64,000 bases of DNA from Mya arenaria (taxonomy: Eukaryota > Mollusca > Bivalvia > Myida > Myidae), in contig NC_069126.1 in assembly GCF_026914265.1 (NCBI RefSeq), positions 34,074,225-34,138,224 on the forward strand, given 5' to 3'. A program made the position numbers and the translations under genes. Positions within the stretch are counted from its first letter, which is position 1. Each line of letters starts with the position of its first letter. Of the stretch, positions 24,101 to 36,060 are shown in pieces. The notes under the pieces are model-generated. The model saw only the letters and a list, made by a program, of their open reading frames with translations, was not told the origin of the DNA and searched no databases.

Positions 24101-27100
24101 TGATCAGCAAAGACACTGAATTGAGGTACGATTATGATGTTGCTGATGTACCTTGGAGAAAGCGAAAGGTAAATAAAATGTTTTAATTTTCTCTTCTTTT
24201 TAATTGAAGTCAAAATACTGAATGCATTGTACTCAAACTCTGTTGGATGTTAAATAAAGTCTGACGGGTATTGCTTCTCACTTGGGTAAAATTTGTATTA
24301 TTGATTTCCCCTATTGATACCCCAATTTGGTGTGAGCTTTATGACGTCACAAATTTTAATAATACAACCTCAACCTCTAGTTTCGTTAAGTGTTGAATTA
24401 TTTCTTTCATTGCTTGTTTTTATGAATTATTCCCTTTAAAACCTATAAAAACTTACGGATATACTACTATTTTGTCTTGATTGAAATGTAAGTTATAATT
24501 TATTACATAGCCTATGGTGTAGATACAGACATGACTTAATCAATAATTGAATTCCTTGTAAATGAAATTGTTTTATTAGCAAGGTGCACACAATCAAAGC
24601 TATTTCATTCAAATGGACTTAACTTGAATCCAGACAACTATCGGCAACTTTATGATAGTAAGTTGAATCATAATGTTGACATCAATGTCTCTGCATTTAC
24701 AAACTTGTATACCATATTTTGCAGAAAAATGATGTCAAGCCTGTGGTTTTTGAACAATTCAGTAATATCGAGATGTTCCTTGTTAATTGTTTTTGTTATT
24801 TGCATGGTTTTTCTGAATATGCAAAAGTGAGAACTACATATTCAGTGTACATGAAAAGTCTTTAAGCGTTCAAAAATATTGATTATTAAAACATTTGGTA
24901 CTTACTGTTTCTAAGAAGCATGTACATGGGATTTAATGTTTAATAAAAAAAATCATATTGCCTTAAAAAATTTAAAGCAAACAATTCTTTTTGTATTATT
25001 AAATACAGAGAGACAATTTTTTTCTGTCGTAGTTCGAATTTACACATGACATATGATATATAAAAGCCTGGCAATGTCATGTTCTCTGACTCATTTCATG
25101 TACACTGTATTTGCCTTACATTATTTTATTTTCCAATTTCATCTAAAAGTTATATGACTTAATTTTCCGCCCAACCATTTGAATATTCATAATTTTGTTC
25201 TCCATTTGAACAAGATTACGGAAAGCCCTGTCCTACTATTGCAGTAAAAATCCACAAAGTAATAAAAAAATCTCAATAGTTTTTTTACTTTTTCAGTCTG
25301 TGTCTTGTTTTTTTGTTTGTTAGAATTTTGTGTTTAAAAGATGTTCATCAGAACGTTTGTGGGAATCTTAAAACTGTTGAAATGAATAGTTTTTTCCATA
25401 ATTAATTCATTATGTGATTGGCCTTTGTCAAGACCACACAATCATCTATACTGCAGTTCATCATTATGTAAAATTACCTCCAGCTCATTTATCCTTAGTG
25501 TGTTAGAATTGTACCTCAGAAGGTTTGTCATAATTTTAAATTGTAAAATGATTTTATGGTGCTTGATATACATGGTTGTGTGCTGAAGACAGATACTTTT
25601 ATGATATCTCATAAATGATTATGAATCCCAATTGGGCTAATTAAAATCATCCGTGTGTCCTTTGTCCCTCCCAGTTGTGTCTGGACTGTTATGAAGTCAT
25701 CTATGGACTGATTTTAAAATACTTTTGCAAATGTGTTATGCATACAAAGACGTTATGTTGTGTGCAAGGCCAATGTCCTTACCTCCAAGGTCAAAATTAC
25801 ACTATATAACCCGGACTGTATCCTCTTCATGTATAGACAGTTCTCAAAGTAACTTGCTGTTTTGCATACAAAGATGACATTCCACTTGCAGGACCCGTGT
25901 CCCTACCTCAAAGGTCACACTTATGGTTTGATTTCTATGGAATGCTGCGTTTAATGACATAGAGTATATCTGTTCATGTCCGAACTCTATCTTTCACATG
26001 TATGGAAATTTTGAAATTATTTGGCACACATGTTTAGTATACTTTAGGCATGTGATACGTGCAAGGTTTGTGTTCTTACCTCCAGGGTCAAAGTCACACT
26101 TTGTGTTTGATCATTATAGATTGTTCAATATACATACCGTACATTGAGTATAGGTGGTCATATCCAGGCTGTAACCTTTTGATGTTTGGACAGATTTTAA
26201 AATAACTTTGCACATCTGTAAACCACATAAAGACAGCCTTTAAGACCTGTTTCCCTTTGTAAAAGATCCAGGTCACACTTGTCTATGTTTTATTACCTCA
26301 CAAAGTATGCCAAAAGTTTTTAAATAATGGTGCATTTCAGATGCTGTTAAAGATGGTCATACAGCTGCAGATACTACAGAGGTCACAGAAACATCTGAAG
26401 ATGCCCTCAGTGAATCAGCAGAAGTCTTGGAACATGCTTATCATGGTAAACTTGAGTGCTAATTAGTTCATACTAATTGATTTAAGCCTGATTGTGTAAA
26501 AGCTAACAGCTTATTTTAAACACACTCCAGTCGGTTTCCTTGGTCAAACTCACCAGTACTGAGTGTAAATATGAGAGGAAACTAGAACATTTTCCTCACT
26601 GGGGATCAAACCTAGCACCTCTTGGCTGCGAGGCGGACACTATAACTCTGAGCCATCCTTACATTAATTGTGTTTATGATCTGAAACAGGTACATACATG
26701 TTTCTGTTGCATCTAGACAAGCATCGACTTTAAAGTACCTCATGATGTATGCTAAAAGTTTGTAATGAATTGTGTGTGTGTGTGTGTGTTGGAGTCAAAC
26801 CTCAGAAAGTTTGTTAAGCTTAATTCAGTAAAACTTATGCTTGTTCTCAATCAACAGATTTATTCAGTCTGGGTTATTTAATCACTCATTGGGTGTCACC
26901 TTGGGGGACATTGTTTCTCGGAATGACAAACACATGCTGATTTATACATCTAGATCTTGTATGTTCGTAATTTGGCGATGTAAGCATCTAGTTAGTTAAT
27001 AATTGCTTGTGTTATTTTTGTACCTGAATACCAGTATATATGTGTGAAGCTTTTAGCTTTAATGAGTTTGTAACAGAATACAATCAACTCAACTGTGTGT

Positions 27101-30100
27101 TTCAGATGCTGTAGGGAACAGTGGGACAGTTGCCCCATCCACAGTTGTCTCTGAACATGCTGAAGGGCCGCCTCAAGGTAAATTGAATACAAAAACCAAC
27201 TTTCTTTACATAGTTATTTCTCGCTGGTGACCACAATCTGTTGATGTTAATTACTTAAGACTATTTTTCTGTGATGAGGTACCTCATAAAGTAGACATAA
27301 TGCTTGTAAAGATGAACATGGAATATGTGTGTGTGTGTGTGTGTTGCTTACAAATGTTAGATATCTTGTCATCTATTAAAATCAGGCTTATTATACTCTT
27401 TAACATGTATTTGGACAAAGTATGCGTAAAAATATTGGTGAAATGTGTGTGTTGAAATGAAGAACCTCTGTGTGAATTGGGTCATCTTGTGTCGGAAAAC
27501 TTAATTGTTAGGTCACATAAGAAATAGCCTATTTATACCGTCTTAACCATTTTTTTTACCTTTCTTAAACATGGTGAGATTGCTTCCCTGTACAAATTCT
27601 TGGACAACTCTTATACTTGTTTAACATAATTGAATTGATCATCAGATTGGCAGATGTTTAAACCATACAGATGTAATTCAATCATACTTCATTTGAAAGT
27701 TTTCAAAAGACATATTTCTATGTTTTATTACCTCACAGAATATGCCAACAGCTTGAAACTAATGGTGTGTTACTGTTTGTCAAAATTGTAGCTCTGAGTG
27801 CTTGTATGGTAACTTAAAACTAAACTTACATCTCCTGAAACCTATGTTTGTGAACATAAGACAAATACTTTAAATACTATCTCACGGCATTGTGACATGG
27901 CAGATGTGCGCGTGGTATAGAATTTTGATACATTTCAGATGCTGTTAAAGATGGTCATACAGCTGCAGATACTACAGAGGTCACAGAAACATCTGAAGAT
28001 GCCCTCAGTGAATCAGCAGAAGTCTTGGAACATGCTTATCATGGTAAACTTGAGTGCTCATTAGTTTATACTACTTTATTTAAGCCCGATTGTGTAAAGC
28101 TAACAGCTAATTTTAAACACACTCCAGTCGGATTCCTTAGTCAAATTCAGTACTAAGACAGTGTACATAAGAGTGGAAACTAGAACATTTTCTGAGCGGG
28201 AATCAAACCTAGTGCTCACCTCTTGGTTGTGAGGAGGACACTCTACCTCTGAGCCATCCTGACATTAATTGAGCTTATGACTGAAACAGGTACATTCTTT
28301 TTTCTGTTGCACCTAGACCAGCACAGTCTTTAAAGTACCTCATGATGTATACTAAAAGTTTGTAATGGAATGTTTGTGTTGAAGTTAAACCTCAGAATGT
28401 TTTTTAAGCTTTATTTAGTAAAACTTATTCTTGTTCTTAAATTATTAGATTCATAGAGTCTGGGTTATTTTGTCACTTATTTGGTGTCACCTCAGGGACA
28501 TTATTTCTCAGAACAACAAACAATTGTTGAATTATACATCCAGATATTGTATGTTTGTTATTTAGTGATGTAAGCATCTAGTTAGTTTATAATTGCATGT
28601 GTTATTTTTAAATTAAATTGCATCGTCAGTCTGTCTGTCCGTCCGTCCGGCTCCGTAACTTTCCCTTGTATGGACAGATTTTAAAATAACTTGCCACATG
28701 TGTTCCACATACCAAGACGACGTGTGGCGTGCAAGACTCGTGTCCCTACCTCAAAAGTCAAGGTCACACTTAGTGTTTATTCACAATGGAGTGCTGCATA
28801 TAAGAACATAGAGTATAGGTTGTCGTGTTCGGGCTGTAACTTTCTCTTGTATGGACAGATTTTAAAATAACTTGCCACATGTGTTCAACATACCAAGACA
28901 ACGTGTCGTGTGCAAGACCCGTGTCCCTACCTCAAAGGTCAAGGTCACACTTAGTGTTTATTCACAATGGAGTGCTGCATATAAGGACATAGAGTATAGG
29001 TTGCCGTGTCTGGGTTGTAACTTTCTCTTGTATGGACAGATTTTAGAATAACTTGCCACATGTGTTCAACATACCAAGATGACGTGTCGCGTGCAAGACC
29101 CGTGTCCCTACCTCAAAGGTCAAGGTCACACTTAGTGTTTATTCACAATGGAGTGCTGCATATAAGGACATAGAGTATAGGTTGTCGTGTCTGGGCTGTA
29201 ACTTTCCCTTGTATGGACAGATTTTAAAATAACTTGCCACATGTGTTCCACATACCAAGACGACGTGTCGCGTGCAAGACCCGTGTCCCTACCTCAAAGG
29301 TCAAGGTCACACTTAGTGTTTATTCACAATGGAGTGCTGCATATAAGGACATAGAGTATAGGTTGTCGTGTCCGGGCTGTTACTTTTCCTTGTATAGACA
29401 GATTTTAAAATCACTTGCTACATGTGTTCCACATACGAAGACGACGTGTCGTGTGCAAGACCCGTGTCCCTACCTCTAAGGTGAAAGATACACAAGTGTT
29501 TATTCACAAGGGAATTCTGAATATAAGGACATAACAGTGTAGGTTGTCAAGTATGGGTGGTATTTTTTTATGTTCAGAGGCAATTTAAAATAACTTGCCA
29601 TATGTATAACTTTTCATGTACTGTCTGACCTTGTTCGTAGGTCAATATCACATTCGGGGGCATTCGTCACATACTGTGACAGCTCTTGTTTATACCTGAA
29701 TATATATCAGTATATTTTTGTGAAGTTTTAAGCTTTAATGAGTTTGTATCAGTTTACATTCAACTTAAATTTGTGTTTCAGATGCTGTAGAAATCAGAGG
29801 GATAGTTTACCATCCACAGTTGTCTCTGAACATGCTGAAGGGCCGCCTCGAGGTAAATTGAATACGAAACCAATTTTATTTGAGTAATTATTAGCGCTGG
29901 TGATCACAGTCTGTTCATGTTCATAACTTAAAGACTTTTTCTGTCAAAAGGTACCTCATAAAGTAGACACAATGCTTATTAAGATATACCTCGGAATGTG
30001 TGTGTTTGTGTGTGTGTGTGTGTGTTCCTTACAAAATGTTATAAATTTTAAAATACCATCAGCTATACTGCGGTTTGATTACCTCACAAAGTATGCTAAA

Positions 30101-33100
30101 AGCTTCTCAAGATTTGTGTATTGCTCACTTGTTGTGTGTTCAACTTGTACCTCAGAATGTTTGTATGTAACTTAAAATTGATTTTAGGACATCTGACATA
30201 TGTTTGTGTACATACAATCCTATCAGTTTTAGCATGTCTGTTTTTCAAAGAAAATATCACCATGGTGCCTGGTCAGCGGGGGAGTGAAAAATCTTCAAAT
30301 AAAGTTACAACTCTTTGGGCAATCATGGCCCTCTTGTTAAAATATTAGCAATATATATTTTCTTGGTTGAAACATTGATAATCATTTCATAATAAACAAA
30401 GGGAATGAAAACCAGGCAATATCTGAAGAGAATGATGAAGTTGATTCTGTAAAAGTGAAATGACCATGGAGAAAAAATAATGGAATTCAAGATCGAGATT
30501 AAATGTATAAGGTAACCGGAAAGGTCTCGTTTCCTTCACCGGTCAAACCTGAATGTGTCTGTTTTAAAAGCTTGTCAGAAAGACATACATCATTACATGT
30601 ATCCCTGATACAGAATGAACCCACAACTGTTTGAGTGAGATACCTGCACATAGACTAGATAATTAACCTTGCTCTCAAGGAATCTTGTTTTGTCATTTCA
30701 TTTTATTGATTAAGGATGTGTTCAGTGCACATATTATGAATAATGTTAGTTTCTTTCATGTACTACTATAAACAATAAAAACACTGGTGACTGCTTCGCC
30801 AATGGAAAGGGCTACAACAGACACCTTTCCATGGAGTTGTGAAACACTTCTACATCAGCTATAGGTGACTTGTGCTAAACTTTACCTATCCGGTATATAA
30901 AACAATGCTATGTACCGTAAGCATACTTAGTAATCTTAAGCAATTGTTTGCAGGACATGTTTTTCTATTTTTGTACATTTCTTTTTGCAGCAATGTTCAA
31001 GATTTGACCCAGGAGCAGCTACAGGATATGGTTGATCAGAGTGAGAGGCATCTGCGGAAAATATTTGGAGGATATATTCTCTGCGAGAGACATATTGCAT
31101 TCAAGCAGGAAGGAAGAAGCAAAAGTAAGGCATTTATGAGCTCAAACAATTTCAGGAATAAATGCACTGTACTTTTATGGGTAATGTATGAACTTTAGGC
31201 CACACCAAATATTTGTTTATTTGTTCGATTGTGACCAAGAAAAGTTGAAGCAAGGAGCGGGAGCAACAAAATTCATATTTCCCATTTCTTTCACAACCAG
31301 GAGTTGACAAAGCTGATTTTTTTAATCGTATAATGCCATAAATACGTTCTTGAATTTTCCCTCCTAAATACAAGTTAAAATAAAGAACAAACAACACAAA
31401 AAGTATGCACATTATTATTCCTTGTATTTTAATATCTTTTACACCCAAACACCAGTAGAGTAAAATAACTTTTTGCATTAAAACCTTATCTTTTGAATGA
31501 GGAAACCAGAATTCTTATACTTCTGCTTGGCAAAACAATTTTAAACAAGCCCTGCTGTATAAAACCCAGGATCTAAGCCAGCCCGGAACGTATTTTACGA
31601 GTGCGGCGCTTGTAGGCTTGTGCTAATTTCAACCACAAGTGAACAATATGCTTGGTCCAAAATGGTCAGCAAACAGTACCATTAACCCTACAGAATTATC
31701 AGGAGCTCTGCACTTGTAATTTAACTTTTTATGGTATTCTGCATCATAATGTTGTTTGGAAATATGGTGTTCATTATTCAACAATATTTATATATAGAGA
31801 GAGATTTCCAAAATTACTAGAAAACTGGCGCCAGTTTTTTAGAATGACTATTTAATGCTATTACAGTTCTGTTTGCCCATGACTTCAACCCAACCCTCTA
31901 TAACACAGGTATATAATATAGACTGAACCGAGAATGTTGCAGTTTGAAACACTTTCAATGCATTTCAGATGCTGTTAAGACGATTATACAGTTGCAGAAA
32001 CAACAGAGATCTCGGAACCATCTCAAGATGCTCTTGGTGCATCAACAGAAGATCAGAAGTGGACCATGCTTATCTTGGTAAACTGCAGGCTTAATTGAGC
32101 ATTTTATCTGTAAATAGGTACATACTTTTTAATGTTGCACCTAGACATGCATTGACTTTAGTACCTCATGATGTATGCTAAAAGTGTGTAATGAATTGTG
32201 TGTGTTGAAGTTTAACCGCAGATGTTTGTTCACCTTGATTTATTGTTGCCCAAAATGACAACACTTCTTGATTAATACATTTAGATCTAATAATTTTTGT
32301 AACATTTATAATTTATGTATCCAGTAAGTTAATAATTGCATGTGTTAATTTTGTACCTGAATACCAGTAAGCTTTCATAATATTGTAGCAGTTAACATTC
32401 AACTTAACTGTGTGTTTCAGATGCTACAGGGAACATGGTACAGTTGCCCCATCCACTGTCATCTCTGAACATGCTGAAGGGCTGCCTGAAGGTAAATTCA
32501 TGTTTGTATGTTGCTTGCAGATGTAGACTTATCTTGTTTCTCATTAAAAGTGTTCGCTTAAAAATAAGAGTTTTATTTATGATCCAATAGATTTGCAGCA
32601 ATGTTGCTGTCTGTTATATAGACAAAGTATGCTTCCAGTTACTGATGAAATGTGGGTGTTGAAATGAAGCACATCAGTGTGCACTGGGTCATCTTTTGTC
32701 GAAAAACTAACTTGTTAGGTCACTTAAAAAAGCCCTGTTATACTCAAGAGACCATTTTGGCACTGTCTTGATAAATCTGGTCATAATTTTTTCCTTGACA
32801 AAATCTTGGACAAATTTGATACTTGTTTTCCATAATTGTATTAATCGTGAGATTGACCATTGTTTAGACAACACAGCTCAAATGCAATCATATTTGTTTT
32901 AAAGGCTTTCTAAAGACAAGTCTCTAGGAGTTTTTTAACCTCCTAAAGTATGCAAAAAGCTTTCTAAAATTGGTGTGTTGCTGTTTGTTAAAATTCTACC
33001 TCTGAATGCTTGTATACAACTTAAAGTTGTGTACATGAGGCAAATATTTTATATCTCACAAATGATGTTGCAATCATGAAATGTTATACATTTTTGCCGA

Positions 33101-33451
33101 TTTTGTGATTTTTTAATCCACTTGTGGAATGGTGAGACCAACATTCACATGATCATTTAGAGTTTCAAGCTCTAGTTCCAATTTCCTCAAACCAGTTTGC
33201 ACATATCTTCGAACTCTTCTGTTGCTCATAACATTGGTAGTTATATATATGATTTAAAGTGTAACGATATTCCTGGCTTGGTGATTTATTCATGTTATTT
33301 AACCTTTATCTTTTGTCCAGCTTAAATCCTCTCTTGCATTTCAGCCAGGAACTTTCAGCGTTTAACAGAGGAGCAAGGCCAACTCCTAAGAAAATGTCGA
33401 AGTGTTCAACATTACTATGAGACGGGAACTGAAGATGATAGACTGTATTAA
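21008..33451 (+). CDS. SET-domain (KMT5A-like) protein gene with tandemly duplicated acidic exons; frameshifted
   Basis: Candidate exons: 21008-21125, 23283-23418, 23978-24168, perhaps 24580-24657, then cassette exons 26341-26445, 27106-27177, 27939-28043, 29782-29852, 31969-32077, 32421-32491, with end exons 30991-31124 and 33345-33451 (TAA at 33449). The SET part shows GNGVFARQELLKGQFILEYRGEL and, after splicing, YCIDASKD, PNCKM, LCLY and ELRYDYD, the order of SET lysine methyltransferases of the KMT5A type. In exon 23978-24168 the frame shifts: after LCLY it reaches TGA at 24117, while ISKDTELRYDYD is in another frame. About 11 bases appear lost relative to the family. Cassette and terminal exons agree in phase 1. 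It is either a decaying gene or contains an assembly error; AATAAA follows at 33497. Confidence 0.6.
21708..21840. repeat. Dispersed repeat (CCCCCGACAAACGAAGTTTG family)
   Basis: The ACCCCCGACAAACGAAGTTTG...GGGGGTATATTGG start with a GTCGGTCGGTCCG stretch looks like a dispersed mollusc-type repeat, with an inverted CAAACTTCGTTTG core. Only one copy lies in this window; family membership is from experience. Confidence 0.4.
21890..22220. repeat. Dispersed repeat shared with 58790-59090
   Basis: Blocks in common: GAGACTCTAGACAA, CACTTTTG.TAGGCCAA, ACTTCTCCCTAATTT, GTGAGAGC.CTGGTGA.AACAAC and GAACAAG.AAGAA. Same orientation, moderate divergence. Confidence 0.6.
23283..23418 (+). CDS. SET domain, first part
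   Basis: A 136-nt exon between TTCCAG and GTATGT. It encodes the first half of a SET domain with the cofactor-site glycine motif (GNGVFA) and EYRGEL. It ends in phase 2 (TACTG), completed by C of the next exon to give Tyr-Cys. Confidence 0.8.
23978..24168 (+). CDS. SET domain, second part, with a frameshift
   Basis: The spliced frame reads YCIDASKDTCLACMVNDLD, then RYTKPNCKMVKVVDD and QPRLCLY, then runs into TGA (24117-24119). The C-terminal SET motif ISKDTELRYDYD followed by PWRKRK is one frame over. The usual RLiNHS motif reads MVNDLD here, so the catalytic NH pair is also altered. Likely non-functional as a methyltransferase unless the base call is wrong. Confidence 0.7.
24580..24657 (+). 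CDS. Possible 78-nt phase-1 exon
   Basis: Between TTTTATTAG and a strong GTAAGT donor. Open in phase 1 to phase 1, encoding ARCTQSKLFHSN and LNLNPDNYRQLYD. Same phase class as the cassette exons. No homology recognised. Confidence 0.35.
25640..26290. repeat. Old, diverged copies of the 181-bp repeat
   Basis: Three or more degenerate units with TGTCC.TACCTC.AGGTCA, ATGGACAGATTTTAAAATAAC and ACATAGAGTATA-like blocks, ending just before the exon at 26341. Confidence 0.65.
26341..26445 (+). CDS. Cassette exon A1 (acidic, 35 codons)
   Basis: A 105-nt phase-1 exon after GCATTTCAG and before GTAAAC, encoding DAVKDGHTAADTTEVTETSE and DALSESAEVLEHAYH. Acidic, Thr/Ser-rich, likely disordered. It is identical base for base to 27939-28043. 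Confidence 0.7.
26521..26660 (-). repeat. tRNA-derived SINE inside cassette unit A
   Basis: On the minus strand: GGATGGCTCAGAGTT (A-box-like) and GCTAGGTTTGATCCCC (B-box-like), followed by a SINE body. The same insertion at the same relative place is present in unit B (28108-28260) but not after the exon of unit C. Confidence 0.65.
27106..27177 (+). CDS. Cassette exon A2 (24 codons)
   Basis: A 72-nt phase-1 exon after GTGTTTCAG and before GTAAAT, encoding DAVGNSGTVAPSTVVSEHAE and GPPQ. Related copies 29782-29852 and 32421-32491 are each one base shorter (71 nt). Confidence 0.65.
27939..28043 (+). CDS. Cassette exon B1, identical to A1
   Basis: All 105 bases match 26341-26445, while the introns on both sides differ by substitutions and indels. 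Phase 1 to phase 1, so inclusion or skipping keeps the frame. Confidence 0.7.
28108..28260 (-). repeat. tRNA-derived SINE inside cassette unit B
   Basis: Orthologous-by-duplication copy of the SINE at 26521-26660, with extra divergence. Confidence 0.6.
28620..29690. repeat. 181-bp tandem repeat, about 5.5 copies
   Basis: ATGGACAGATTTTAAAATAA (or close variants) recurs at 28670, 28851, 29032, 29213 and 29394, a constant 181-base step. Most units carry CTCAAAGGTCAAGGTCACAC. The array lies in the intron between cassette exons B1 and B2. Confidence 0.95.
29782..29852 (+). pseudogene. Cassette exon B2, one base short
   Basis: Copy of A2 with substitutions and a one-base loss near GTTTACCATCC, so inclusion would shift the frame. 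Splice borders (TTTCAG, GTAAAT) are kept. Confidence 0.6.
30991..31124 (+). pseudogene. Decayed duplicate of the terminal exon
   Basis: After CTTTTTGCAG the frame NVQDLTQEQLQDMVDQSERH resembles the terminal exon's NFQRLTEEQGQLLRKCRSVQ. A few bases are missing at its start, so the phase no longer fits the cassette exons. It has a GTAAGG donor. Confidence 0.5.
31490..31640. repeat. MITE-like copy, reverse orientation
   Basis: Ends in GGCTTGTGCTAATTTCAACCAC, the reverse complement of the start of the copy at 19813. The interior shares AACAAGCCCTGCTGTATAAAA. Confidence 0.55.
31969..32077 (+). pseudogene. Cassette exon C1, degenerate
   Basis: 109 nt instead of 105: one base lost after GCTGTTAAGA and five gained near GAAGATCAGAAG relative to A1. 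Splice borders are kept but the acidic frame is destroyed. Confidence 0.6.
32421..32491 (+). pseudogene. Cassette exon C2, one base short
   Basis: 71 nt; retains GTTGCCCCATCCACTGTC and TCTGAACATGCTGAAGG. Together C1 and C2 total 180 nt, but their junction would create TGA. Confidence 0.6.
33345..33451 (+). CDS. Terminal exon of the SET/cassette gene
   Basis: After TTGCATTTCAG the phase-1 frame reads ARNFQRLTEEQGQLLRKCRS, then VQHYYETGTEDDRLY and TAA. Phase fits the cassette exons. AATAAA at 33497-33502 is a plausible poly(A) signal. Confidence 0.6.
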
Positions 33452-35929
33452 TTCAATCAAAAGCCACAAGTGTTTGAATTCTCTGAAGTGGAATTAAATA
33501 AAAAGCACATTACACAGTTGGATAACGACAGATTGCACACTGAAACAATAATAAGTGTTCAAAGTGCTAGTACATCTTGTACATAGTGTCAAGGTGTCCA
33601 AGCATGTCTCTGTAAGCCAATGGTTCACTGCATATGAGGTTATTTTATATCTTACAGTGGATTGCAGCAAAAGGCCAGAGGAAAATATGTTTTGATACTC
33701 ATCCGTATTTTGAAGAAGAAAAAAGGGGCTGAATGGCATGTTTATTTTTGTTTATTTGACGGGCGGGCTGGGATGAGAATCTAAAATATTTTTTCTCTGG
33801 CTTAAGGCTTTATTCTTAGTATGTATCTATTATGTCATCATGATGAAGTCATCGTTACTATTCTACATTGTTAAAAATTAGATTCAATCATTTTTAGATT
33901 TCCGGAGGTTTTGAAGAGCATATTTTTAACAGCCAATGGGATCATAAGCACATTTCGAGTGTTACATGACCCAGCCTTTTTATCAAAAGTTGCTCAGAGT
34001 TCATTTTTGTGTGTCAGAGTAATAGGCCTTGGAAACTTCAAAATGGCTGAAAAGGCTTGTCCAAGCACTTTATTTTCGCTTGCACTGTTTATCATCTAGG
34101 TTAATAAATATAATTTCAGTTGATTTGCAGAAAGTTTACCAGGATAAGAATTTGTCGATTGTTTCTATACAATAATAATTTCAATAAACTAACTTTATTT
34201 TCAAACAGTTTTGACACAATGACCACAATGAATTTATATTTTGTCACAACTAAAACTGGGACCAAGGTCTACTGCATTGTAAATGAAAAATAGAATTTAA
34301 CAAAATGGGTATGTCATGTACAACACTGATACAATGTTCTCAGTAGTGGTGACATTATGTCATAATAATTTTTGTCACAAATAGATTTTTAGAGTTGCCG
34401 ATTGTTTTATTCAAACAGTAATTTCTCATTTGAATTTTATGGAGAAGTGTATTTTATACACATTCACAGTTAATGTGTAATTTCATGGTGTCAGTCATTG
34501 GTTTGCAGTTCATGTTACTTTGTAGTTTCTCACTTGTATTTTGTGACATATTCTTGACATGTAAAGATGGCAAATGTATGTGATGAATGTGAGAGATTAA
34601 CATTGTTCATTGCACAATGTATTCACATATGTGCTTGTTAACCTCGTTCACTATTTTATTTCCCTCTGCATGTAACCAAAAATGACTTGTTTATAAAATG
34701 TCCATGATTTATTTAAAATTCCATAATCATGGCAACTCGTTTTACTCGTTTTAATCTTCGAAAAAAGGTGAGGGCTCCCTCCACGGCGCTTCTTGTTTGT
34801 TTGTTTTTAGATTATTTTTGCTCTGAAGCAAAATGATGACCCCCAATTATTTTGCTTATATTTTTTAATGAAATGTATAAAATACATGTACTTCAACGTG
34901 AAATAAATTTGCCTTAAAAGGATGCTTTGTTTTACACTGATGGTGAACAAAAAGTTCCTTCACGGAGTTCCACCTACAGAATGGAATGTATACAATGTAT
35001 TGAGCGATCTATATAATGGACAAAATACTACGTCATTATCTTGATGAAACCCTGAAGTGGCTTTAAGGGGGACAGGGAATCCGCTGCTGGGAATTGGCTC
35101 TTTGTGCTCTAAATGGTAGCCAAAAAGTTATACTATAAGCCAGTGGCCAACACAGTTCGGGTAACCGTTTAATATTGTGGTCAGTTTGAAACGTTACGTG
35201 TGAAATAATGAAGATTTACATTAACAAGAGGACACATTTCAAAACCATTTAGACGTTTTTTATGAAGTATATTTTTACTCTAGCACCGCTTATTAGCAGC
35301 CAACCTACAAGTCCGAGTTTCCGAATGACAAATATGTCAAATTCTCTTACTCAGTTATTTCCCTTGACAATTATATCCGATTTCTTTTGCATCATCGCTT
35401 TTAGATTTGACAGCCAACAAATTATACGCAATGTGAATAATAAGATGAAAATAAGCTCCATGGGTACACATAGGTATAAATAAAGGAAGAAACATAAACT
35501 TAGGCAAAACTATGCAGGTATCATTTTTAGTTTTAATTTTATTTCCGTCGGCTGTGTTTGGTTAGAATAAGGCAAAGGCCGATCAAGGGTTAAGTACAAA
35601 GCTCGTCTTTGTTAATTGTGATTAAGTTGATGAAAGAAACACCACTGGAACACGTGTTACATGTCTATCCGGTCTCCGGACAGGTGAACAGTTGGTTAAA
35701 TCGAAGTCTCGATGTCAAAGTAGTCTGATAGTCCGCCGATACAAAAGAGAAAACGATTTTAGACTCCTGGCGTCTATCATTTACCATTCCAAATGACATT
35801 AATGGTGCCGCTTGTTTTTACAATTTGGTTACGAGGTTGTGCGTACGCAAACTAATTAAACCCCAGTCAAATTACATTTTGCTGAAGTTCCAAAGTTTTA
35901 ACCCAACAATCCTTGATAAACAGTCCCCT

Positions 35930-36060
35930 ACTATTATACATTATATATGTTGTGTGTCGTTTGTGCATGTTTGTGTTGTTTTTCTGTGTTTCTGGCTTTA
36001 ACCCTATGTCATTATGTTTAAACTTTCGACTACTGAACTTGTATCTGTACTTTCAAGTCA
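35930..36060 (+). repeat. Decayed 3' part of the tandem-core element family
   Basis: TTTCTGGCTTTAACCC, ATTATGTTTAAACTTT and CTACTGAACTT match the right end of the element at 59455-59962 with changes. Confidence 0.5.

Noticed and set aside
31969..32491. Compensating frameshifts in cassette C (109 + 71 = 180 bases)
   Set aside because: Total length is a multiple of three, but the exon junction would form TGA, so cassette C still cannot be read through.
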